Shown here: positions 6,978 to 12,836 of the stretch, in pieces
How the letters are laid out: every line of letters starts with the position of its first letter
Numbering within the stretch: the stretch's first letter is position 1
From: Alphaproteobacteria bacterium
GTDB lineage: Bacteria; Pseudomonadota; Alphaproteobacteria; DAOWDM01
Assembly: GCA_030639035.1 (NCBI GenBank)
Contig: DAOWDM010000113.1
Coordinates: forward strand, 1-12,836
Length of the DNA stretch: 12,836 nucleotides
Direction: 5' to 3'
Program-made: the position numbers and the translations under genes
The notes under the pieces: generated by a model
Database searches by the model: none
Told to the model about the DNA's origin: nothing
The model's input: the letters and a program-made list of their open reading frames with translations, nothing else

Positions 6978-7021
6978 CTGTCATTGCGAGGAGTAAAGCG
7001 ACCATACCCACATGACAATGA
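6978..7021. repeat. Dispersed repeat, CTGTCATTGCGAGGAG type, copy 1
   Basis: The 25 bases at 6978-7002 match 12671-12695 at 21 of 25 positions, so this is one of two copies in the window. TCATTG (6981-6986) and CAATGA (7016-7021) are inverted ends of the element. ATTGCGAGGAG-x-GCGAC repeats of this kind are known as common intergenic elements in several bacterial groups. It lies between parE and the permease gene, where it could act as a weak RNA hairpin or simply be a passive insertion. The rest of the gap (6941-7068) shows no gene. Confidence 0.7.
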
Positions 7022-7068
7022 GGGAAATGATACGCTTTTAGCAACAGTTTTATGTAACATAGCCTTAG

Positions 7069-9057
7069 TTATATATCAAGATTTTCGACAAATTTGGCAT
7101 GTTCTAGGATAAATCTGAAGCGTAATTCTGGCTTACGTCCCATTAGATGCTGGACTCTTTCGGCTGTATTTTTTGCTTCTTCTTTATCGTCCTCGGTTCG
7201 TCCAAGAGGAACTGTTACCCTTAATAAAGTGCGTTTTTCAGGGGACATTGTTGTTTCTTTAAGCTGTGCTGCAGGCATTTCACCAAGCCCTTTAAAGCGG
7301 CTTATATCTATTTTGCCTTTGCCCTTGAATGTTGTTTTCATAAGCTTATTTTTATGCTCATCATCAACAGCATAGGCTGACTTTCCGCCTTGTGTAATTC
7401 GATACAGCGGAGGCACTGCAAGGTATAAATGACCGTTTTCAATAAGCTTTAGCATTTCTTGATAGAAAAAAGTCATCAGCAGAGAAGCGATATGAGCTCC
7501 GTCTACATCAGCATCTGTCATGATTATAACTTTTTCATAACGTAGACTTTCTTCATCATAGTTATCTCGAGTTCCACACCCAAGAGCTTCAATAATGTCG
7601 CTTATTTCAGAATTATTGCGTATTTTTTCAGCTGTAGCACTTGCTACATTAAGTATTTTCCCACGCAAAGGTAAAATAGCCTGAGTAAGCCTGTTTCTTG
7701 CCTGTTTTGCAGAACCTCCAGCGGAATCACCTTCAACTATAAATAGTTCAGCTCCTATTGCTGTCGAGCGTGTGCAGTCCGTAAGCTTTCCAGGAAGTCG
7801 TAGACGTTTTGTTGCAGATTTCCTAGACATTTCCTTGGAGCGTCTTCTGCTCAACCGTTCTTCTGCATTATCTACTGCATATTCAAGAAGCGAATTGGCT
7901 CTGTCAGGATTGCGAGTCAGCCAATGGTCAAAATGGTCTCTAATTGCTGTTTCTACCAACCTTGTAGCTTCAGGATTTGAAAGTTTTTCTTTAGTTTGTC
8001 CCTGAAACAATGGATTCTTAATGAATAAAGATAAGACTAACCCTGCTCCGCCTATAACGTCATCTGCGTTGATGCTACCAGCTTTTTTGTTTCCTATAAG
8101 CTCTGCATATGCTCGCAAACCTTTGTATAAGGCTGTTTTGAAGCCGTTTTCATGTGTTCCGCCTTGTGGAGTCGGAATTGTGTTGCAGTATGAATATAAG
8201 AAACCATCACTGCTTCTTTCAGGCCAAGTTGCTGCCCATTCAATATGCCCTTGATTGTCTGCAAGCTTGGCTTCTCCAGTGAAAGGCTTTTCTGTGATAA
8301 CTTCACGACCTCGCATGACTTCTTCAAGAAAGTCTTTAAGACCGTTGGGAAAGCTCAGTTCTGCATTTTCAGGTATTGTTTCGCTTCCCTTCATCAAGGA
8401 AGAAGCACACGTCCATTTTATTTTTACGCCTTTATGAAGATATGCCTTAGACCTTGCCATTCGGTACAAATAAGCAGGGCTGAATTCACTACTACCGAAA
8501 ATTTCATCATCAGGAACAAATGAAATCATAGTTCCACGACGATTGTTGACGTTTCCAACTTTTACAAGAGAAGTAAGAGGGATACCCCTTGAATAAGACT
8601 GAGACCATAAAGTTTTGTCTCTTGCTACTTCTATAGTAAGGCTTTCGGACAAAGCATTTACAACTGATAAGCCTACGCCGTGCAGTCCGCCTGAAACACT
8701 ATAAGCGTTTCCTCCGAATTTTCCGCCAGAGTGCAAAGTTGTAAGAATTACCTCAAGAGCAGACTTTTCTGGAAATTTAGGGTGAGGGTCAACAGGAATT
8801 CCTCGTCCATTGTCTTTCACCATTAAAGAACCGTTTTCAAACAGTTCAACCTCGATAAGGCTTGCATGTCCAGCAATAGCTTCGTCCATTGAATTATCAA
8901 GCAGTTCTGATGCAAGATGATGCAGGGCACGCTCATCTGTGCCACCGATATACATACCTGGGCGACATCTTACAGGCTCTAATCCTTCAAGGACTTCTAT
9001 ATCCTTAGCATCATAGCCAGTAGTTTTTTGTGCAGTTTGTTGAAATAAATCCGACAT
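7069..9057 (-). CDS. parE: DNA topoisomerase IV subunit B
   Basis: ATPase subunit of topoisomerase IV, which with ParC unlinks daughter chromosomes. Counting from the chosen MSDLF start (662 residues), the GHKL ATPase region has E51 and N55 (SELLDNSMDE), DNGRGIP (82-88) and GGLHGVG (123-129), with the ATP lysine loop GQTKEKL (353-359). The TOPRIM domain has EGDSAGG (442-448) and DADVDG (515-520), followed by RFKGLGEM (587-594). Lack of the GyrB insert and the ending typical of ParE separate it from gyrase. The sequence YDAKDIEVLEGLEPVR near the start reads as alphaproteobacterial. Longer starts (ATG at 9066, TTG at 9093) fall inside the promoter elements, so ATG at 9057 is preferred. parC is not in the window. 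Confidence 0.95.
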   Translation of the reverse strand: MSDLFQQTAQKTTGYDAKDIEVLEGLEPVRCRPGMYIGGTDERALHHLASELLDNSMDEAIAGHASLIEVELFENGSLMVKDNGRGIPVDPHPKFPEKSALEVILTTLHSGGKFGGNAYSVSGGLHGVGLSVVNALSESLTIEVARDKTLWSQSYSRGIPLTSLVKVGNVNNRRGTMISFVPDDEIFGSSEFSPAYLYRMARSKAYLHKGVKIKWTCASSLMKGSETIPENAELSFPNGLKDFLEEVMRGREVITEKPFTGEAKLADNQGHIEWAATWPERSSDGFLYSYCNTIPTPQGGTHENGFKTALYKGLRAYAELIGNKKAGSINADDVIGGAGLVLSLFIKNPLFQGQTKEKLSNPEATRLVETAIRDHFDHWLTRNPDRANSLLEYAVDNAEERLSRRRSKEMSRKSATKRLRLPGKLTDCTRSTAIGAELFIVEGDSAGGSAKQARNRLTQAILPLRGKILNVASATAEKIRNNSEISDIIEALGCGTRDNYDEESLRYEKVIIMTDADVDGAHIASLLMTFFYQEMLKLIENGHLYLAVPPLYRITQGGKSAYAVDDEHKNKLMKTTFKGKGKIDISRFKGLGEMPAAQLKETTMSPEKRTLLRVTVPLGRTEDDKEEAKNTAERVQHLMGRKPELRFRFILEHAKFVENLDI

Positions 9058-9064
9058 GGACAGC

Positions 9065-9093
9065 ATTATAGAAACGCTTGTGTCTTTCGGCAA
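9065..9093 (-). promoter_or_regulatory. parE promoter, predicted to give a leaderless mRNA
   Basis: On the - strand, TTGCCG (9093-9088) is followed after 17 bases by a perfect TATAAT (9070-9065). Counting seven bases on from the last T puts the start of transcription at about 9058, next to the parE ATG at 9057-9055. No Shine-Dalgarno sequence precedes that ATG, which agrees with a leaderless transcript. Confidence 0.6.
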
Positions 9094-9147
9094 GCATATA
9101 TAGCTTTTTGATTCAATATCTTGTTAATAATTATGCGAAACACCACG

Positions 9148-11160
9148 CTATGGTTGTTTTTCTTCAACCGCAACCTCATCAGATGAATAACTAAGTAGTC
9201 CAGTTTTACTTGATTCAAGTGCATAAGTGAATTTATTGTTCCATATGTTTTCTGCATCAAGAGCCATCGCATAAGGCATATATTTGTCGTACAGCACTTT
9301 AGTTCGTTCTGAAGCACCTTTTATATGTGCAAACTCATTGTCTTCTTTGGTCAGATACATTTTGAAGCCTTCAGCAGAATTTGCAATCTCACGTCCAAGC
9401 AGTTTTGGAGACTTCATTATTTTGAAAAAGATGCCAAGACTTGCGAGCATAATCAAAAGCAGAATCGCCGCTGCATTTGATGTTGCTTCTGCAAATATTG
9501 AAATTCCCCAAAGAGCAGCAGTAATTACAGGTATGCTTAAAAAGGTAAAAACTGCTGCTTTTAAAAAGGCTCTGTTGCTTTGTTCCTTAAAAGCATCAAC
9601 CCATGAGTTTCCTGTGATTGTAAGCATAATAAACATGGCAGGAAGAGTTATTGCTAACCAGCCAGAAATATAAACTGTCTGAATAGTGTTGATTGCCATT
9701 AAAAGAGTTCCTATGGCAGGAAATAAGAAGAAAAGAATGCTTGTAATAAAAATAGTTTGATTTGACAGGAAAAATTCTTTTTCAAACTCTCTTAATGAAT
9801 AAATTGCGAGGCTTTTTGTTGCTTTTTTGAGAACTAATTTGTTTTTACTGCTCAATTCTATGAATGAGCTGTCTTTTTCAAACAGTATTTTCGAGATAGC
9901 TTTTTCCCCACTAGAAAGGAATTTGTAGCTACTTTTTTCTTTAATAAGAAGTATGACTCCTTTTGTTTTTTCTTGAATCGAAAGATGACCTTTGAGTGCC
10001 ATATTCATAATTGAAGCCTTTAGTGCTTTATCATCAATTTTTCCAAGTCGGATAAAACGGATTGTAGCAGGAGAAAGCCCAAGAGGAGGAGTCGCACGCA
10101 AAATGATTGGAAACTTTTTTTGATTCTTAGCTCCTCTCCATGAAATTAGATAGTAAACGAGCATAAAAATAAAACCAATTCCACAGATAATGCTGCTGTT
10201 GTTGTCATCTAATATATAGCTGAATTTTTCTGATTTAGTAGGTTCTGCAACAAAGCCTTTTTTCCATTGAAGTAATAAGGTTAAATTTTCGCCAGCCAAA
10301 AGAGGTCTAGTAACAAAACCGATACTTCCTTCTTCGTCTCTTACTGTAAAGTAATCTTCACCAATGGTATCTGTTTCTCCAGTTTGCACTCCAACGTTAA
10401 GAAATTCCCCTCCTTTTGGTAGAATAACTACAACTCCTGCTTTGGTGATTGTATGTTTCCACCCTGTGCCTGTAGCGTCCCAATACAGTTCATCAAAATC
10501 TTTTTTGAAGCTTATTTGCCTTTTCACTATGTAAGATATATTGAACATATGAGCACCAACAGGAAGCTCAACGTCATTAAAACCCGTAACTATATAGCTG
10601 TCTTTTTTATCTTTGCGAATATAGAAAAATTCACGATAGTTGTCTTTGAAAACAGAAAGGATTGTATAGTCCAAAGTTATTTTTTCTCCAGCGTGATTTG
10701 TATAAAAATCAGGCAGTTTTCTTTCTATTCCTTTCTTATACAGCGTTCCATTGCTTACTATCTGTATTGTTTCAGTTACCATCAAGTGCCCACTTGGAAG
10801 TATCTCTATATGACTAAAAAAGTAAGGTATAGATTCTTCACTGGTGTCAACATCGTTGCCGTAAACATCTTTCGTGCCAGCATAAGTACCTGCTTTTTGT
10901 TTACGAAGAATGTTTTGCAAGCTTTCACGTCTTTGTTTTTCTTGTTCTATCAATTCCCTTGGTGTAAGCGAACGCTCGATTATTGGCTTAGCAGTAGCAT
11001 CGTCAGTTTCAGACGACTCGTCCGATGAAGAAGAAGCCGTCGGCTGTGTGTCGTCTGTAGTTTGTGCATTAATCGGTGTTTTGCTTGCCAGCAAGACTAC
11101 GAAAGCCAAGAAAAAGACAGCACATAAAGATAACGTTGATTGAAAAAACTTATTATGCAT
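9148..11160 (-). CDS. Predicted membrane protein of the DUF2207 family (YciQ-like)
   Basis: Function unknown. Residues 1-32 form a signal peptide with hydrophobic core 10-25 and likely cleavage after INA. Residues 33-60 are a low-complexity Thr/Ser/Asp/Glu stretch, followed by a charged helix (61-90, RELIEQEKQRRESLQNILRKQ). Residues 112-305 are the extracytoplasmic beta-rich DUF2207 domain. Hydrophobic segments follow at about 323-341, 470-490, 498-517 and 535-580, the last probably two segments. The C-terminal part AEGFKMYLT...YDKYMPYAMALDAENIW (597-640) is the cytoplasmic signature shared with YciQ-type proteins. At 670 residues it is of usual length. The ATG at 11160 has no strong ribosome binding site. 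It is upstream of parE in the same direction but parE has its own promoter. Confidence 0.85.
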   Translation of the reverse strand: MHNKFFQSTLSLCAVFFLAFVVLLASKTPINAQTTDDTQPTASSSSDESSETDDATAKPIIERSLTPRELIEQEKQRRESLQNILRKQKAGTYAGTKDVYGNDVDTSEESIPYFFSHIEILPSGHLMVTETIQIVSNGTLYKKGIERKLPDFYTNHAGEKITLDYTILSVFKDNYREFFYIRKDKKDSYIVTGFNDVELPVGAHMFNISYIVKRQISFKKDFDELYWDATGTGWKHTITKAGVVVILPKGGEFLNVGVQTGETDTIGEDYFTVRDEEGSIGFVTRPLLAGENLTLLLQWKKGFVAEPTKSEKFSYILDDNNSSIICGIGFIFMLVYYLISWRGAKNQKKFPIILRATPPLGLSPATIRFIRLGKIDDKALKASIMNMALKGHLSIQEKTKGVILLIKEKSSYKFLSSGEKAISKILFEKDSSFIELSSKNKLVLKKATKSLAIYSLREFEKEFFLSNQTIFITSILFFLFPAIGTLLMAINTIQTVYISGWLAITLPAMFIMLTITGNSWVDAFKEQSNRAFLKAAVFTFLSIPVITAALWGISIFAEATSNAAAILLLIMLASLGIFFKIMKSPKLLGREIANSAEGFKMYLTKEDNEFAHIKGASERTKVLYDKYMPYAMALDAENIWNNKFTYALESSKTGLLSYSSDEVAVEEKQP

Positions 11161-11350
11161 ATGTAAAAACCAATTTATTTTTTTCTCAGCTTAACAGAAA
11201 AGTATTAGAATTTCGACTTTGAATTTTATAAAAACTTAAAAGTCATCAATTAAAGGGAGAATCTTAATAATTTTTAGCTTAATTATTTAAATTGTGATAG
11301 CTTAATTAATTCATAAAGCAGTTTTATTGATTGCTAAAAAAAGGAGATGT
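11161..11350. promoter_or_regulatory. AT-rich divergent intergenic region between the DUF2207 gene and glgC
   Basis: This 190-base gap must hold promoters for both genes. I could not pick a convincing -35/-10 pair for either. It contains a direct repeat AGCTTAATTA at 11276-11285 and 11299-11308, spaced 23 bases start to start, which could be an operator for glgC. AAGGAG (11341-11346) is the glgC ribosome binding site, four bases before the ATG. Confidence 0.4.
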
Positions 11351-12610
11351 ATGTTGGATCGTCGTATTTTAAAGGCAACACAAAAAGAAACTCTTGCCTT
11401 AGTTCTTGCAGGAGGAAGAGGTTCTCGTCTTAAAGAGCTTACCAATAATCAGGCAAAGCCTTCAGTTCCTTTTGGAGGAAAATTTCGTATCATAGACTTT
11501 CCTTTATCAAATTGCCTTAATTCTGGGATTCGCAGAATAGGTGTTTTGACTCAATACAAGGCTCATAGTCTTATTCAGCATATTCAACGTGGCTGGGGAT
11601 TTTTGCAGCCAGAATTAAATGAGTTTGTTGAGCTTCTTCCTGCACAGCAACAGACTAGCAATGCAGAATGGTATCAGGGAACAGCAGATGCTGTTTATCA
11701 GAATCTTGATATTATACGGCAGCATGCACCTAAATATGTTCTGATTCTTGCTGGAGACCATGTTTATAAGCAGGACTATTCTAAAATGCTTGCTAAGCAC
11801 ATTGAACGCAATGCAGATGTTTCAGTGGCTTGTATAGAAGTTCCTTTGGAGCAGGCGAGCGAGTTCGGTTGCGTTGGTGTTGACAACGAAGACAATATAA
11901 TAAATTTTGTTGAAAAACCTAAGAATCCTCCTTTTATTCCAAACAGTCCTGATTTTGCTTTTGCCAGTATGGGAATTTATATTTTTAATACAGATTTTCT
12001 AATTGAACGACTTGAAGCTGATGCTTCAGACAGCAATTCCTCGCATGATTTTGGTAAAGACCTTATTCCAGCAATGGTTTCTACATGCAACATTATTGCT
12101 CAAAGATTTTCTGGAAGCTGTGTTTGCAATAGTGATGCAGAAAAACCTTATTGGCGTGATGTTGGAACTTTAGATGCTTATTGGGAAGCGAATATTGATT
12201 TAACGCATGTTAATCCAGAGCTTGATTTATACGATTCTTCTTGGCCGATATGGACGTTTCAGGAACAAAGACCAGCTGCAAAATTCGTTTTTGAAACAGA
12301 CTTGCGTACAGGAATGGCTATAGATTCTCTTGTTTCTGCTGGTTGTGTAATATCAGGTTCTACAGTAAGACGTTCTTTGCTGTTTAATGACGTTTGTGTT
12401 CATTCGTTTTCAACAATAGAAGATGCTATTGTTCTTCCTGGCTGTGTCATTAACAGGCAAGCAACTCTTCGTAAGGTTATTCTTGCACAAGGCTGTGTTA
12501 TTCCTCGTGAGCTAACTGTTGGTGAAGATGCAGAACTTGATGCACAACGTTTCTATCGAACAGAAAAAGGAATAACTTTGATTACTCCTGAAATGCTGGC
12601 AAAACTTTGA
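11351..12610 (+). CDS. glgC: Glucose-1-phosphate adenylyltransferase (ADP-glucose pyrophosphorylase)
   Basis: Makes ADP-glucose from glucose-1-phosphate and ATP, the controlled first step of bacterial glycogen synthesis. From the chosen ATG the protein has 419 residues, the usual length. The nucleotidyltransferase domain shows LAGGRGSRLKELT (19-31), KPSVPFGGKFRIIDF (36-50), WYQGTADAVYQN (107-118), GDHVYKQDY (135-143, with the catalytic Asp at 136), FVEKP (186-190, glucose-1-phosphate lysine) and YWRDVGT (267-273). Residues 325-392 form the left-handed beta-helix domain. The ATG at 11351 has AAGGAG four bases upstream, so it is preferred to an in-frame TTG at 11327 that would place the ribosome binding site inside the gene. 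No other glg gene is visible, and noncoding sequence follows. Confidence 0.95.
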   Translation: MLDRRILKATQKETLALVLAGGRGSRLKELTNNQAKPSVPFGGKFRIIDFPLSNCLNSGIRRIGVLTQYKAHSLIQHIQRGWGFLQPELNEFVELLPAQQQTSNAEWYQGTADAVYQNLDIIRQHAPKYVLILAGDHVYKQDYSKMLAKHIERNADVSVACIEVPLEQASEFGCVGVDNEDNIINFVEKPKNPPFIPNSPDFAFASMGIYIFNTDFLIERLEADASDSNSSHDFGKDLIPAMVSTCNIIAQRFSGSCVCNSDAEKPYWRDVGTLDAYWEANIDLTHVNPELDLYDSSWPIWTFQEQRPAAKFVFETDLRTGMAIDSLVSAGCVISGSTVRRSLLFNDVCVHSFSTIEDAIVLPGCVINRQATLRKVILAQGCVIPRELTVGEDAELDAQRFYRTEKGITLITPEMLAKL

Positions 12611-12670
12611 TATAATATGGCTATGTTATACAATACTGTTACTATTTGACATAATTAGAACATTTTAGTG

Positions 12671-12705
12671 CTGTTATTGCGAGGAGCGTAGCGACGTGGC
12701 AATCT
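12671..12705. repeat. Dispersed repeat, CTGTTATTGCGAGGAG type, copy 2
   Basis: Second copy of the element at 6978-7002, 21 of 25 bases identical, then continuing to GTGGCAATCT. ATTGC (12676-12680) and GCAAT (12699-12703) are its inverted ends, so this copy is a more complete palindromic unit than the first. It lies 60 bases after glgC. Confidence 0.7.
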
Positions 12706-12743
12706 TATTGAGCGTGGCACTATCCACGCTTACGCTCTCAATA
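12706..12743. repeat. Nested inverted repeat (hairpin) after glgC
   Basis: AGCGTGG (12711-12717) pairs with CCACGCT (12724-12730) around a 6-base loop. TATTGAG (12706-12712) can also pair with CTCAATA (12737-12743), giving an outer stem that competes in part with the inner one. It follows directly on the repeat copy and may belong to the same composite element. It could also act as the 3' end hairpin of the glgC mRNA, but no clean T-run follows. Confidence 0.5.
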
Positions 12744-12795
12744 ATAGTATTGCTAGAGACTTTTTGATTTAGTTGTACTCAAAAATCACAACAAT

Positions 12796-12830
12796 TGTCA
12801 TTCTCAGCACTTCAGGGCTGGGAATCCAGA
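12796..12830. repeat. Dispersed palindromic repeat, TGTCATTCTCAGC...GCTGGGAATCCAGA type
   Basis: TTCTCAGC (12801-12808) pairs with GCTGGGAA (12817-12824) with one G-U position. The flanks TGTCA and TCCAGA are those of a common bacterial intergenic repeat. It is close to the window edge and may continue past it. Between 12611 and 12836 I see no gene, only this and the two elements before it. Confidence 0.6.
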
Positions 12831-12836
12831 ATACTT

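Noticed and set aside
9058..9093. Longer parE starts at TTG 9093 or ATG 9066
   Set aside because: The added residues do not fit the family N-terminus and these codons overlap the -35 and -10 elements.
9066..9317. Small - strand frame (83 codons) overlapping the end of the DUF2207 gene
   Set aside because: It is a shifted frame of the DUF2207 C-terminal coding sequence with no ribosome binding site or recognisable domain.
10453..11028. 191-codon open frame antisense to the DUF2207 gene
   Set aside because: It is rich in Phe, Tyr and Ile without any motif, has no ribosome binding site, and lies wholly opposite a gene with a clear signal peptide, domain and family ending.
11327..11350. TTG start extending glgC by eight residues
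   Set aside because: The AAGGAG ribosome binding site would lie inside the coding region, and the extension (MIAKKRRC) is not family-like.
12715..12730. Second possible -24/-12 promoter (TGGCAC...CGCT)
   Set aside because: GG-N10-GC spacing fits but the -12 element lacks TTGC, it lies within an inverted repeat, and no gene follows in the window.

Overview
The window looks like chromosomal DNA of a low-GC, anaerobic Gram-negative bacterium. The ParE and GlgC proteins read as proteobacterial, and ParE looks specifically alphaproteobacterial. The first third holds an oxygen/ROS/NO defence operon typical of strict anaerobes. An anaerobic, perhaps gut- or host-associated, alphaproteobacterium is my best guess. 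It rests on remembered family resemblance, not on a search.

Region 1 (1-4426, + strand): the window opens on the last 19 codons of a helix-turn-helix protein. Right behind its stop come several TGTCTCA/TGAGACA half-sites (65-103) and then a well-spaced -24/-12 (sigma-54) promoter (187-203). This promoter should drive five tightly packed genes: rubrerythrin, desulfoferrodoxin (2Fe superoxide reductase), a short class III-type hybrid cluster protein, an A-type flavodiiron protein, and a flavin reductase-rubredoxin fusion. Together they can turn superoxide into peroxide (desulfoferrodoxin), peroxide into water (rubrerythrin), and O2 or NO into water or N2O (flavodiiron protein fed by the rubredoxin fusion). 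Hcp would deal with NO or hydroxylamine. The layout of regulator end, enhancer-like repeats, sigma-54 promoter and detox operon is the most interesting system here.

Region 2 (4427-7068, - strand): a likely terminator separates the convergent operon from a - strand group. In transcription order this is an ABC-2-type permease without an adjacent ATPase, a membrane-anchored helical protein of unknown function, and thiamine-monophosphate kinase ThiL, whose start overlaps the stop of the gene before it. Short dispersed palindromic repeats lie in the gaps on both sides of the permease.

Region 3 (7069-11160, - strand): parE (topoisomerase IV subunit B), with a good -35/-10 promoter placed so that its mRNA should be leaderless. 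Upstream of it is a large secreted-then-membrane DUF2207 protein.

Region 4 (11161-12836): an AT-rich divergent intergenic region, then glgC (ADP-glucose pyrophosphorylase) on the + strand. The last 226 bases are noncoding and hold three more short repeats or hairpins. I see no tRNA, rRNA, CRISPR array or insertion sequence.
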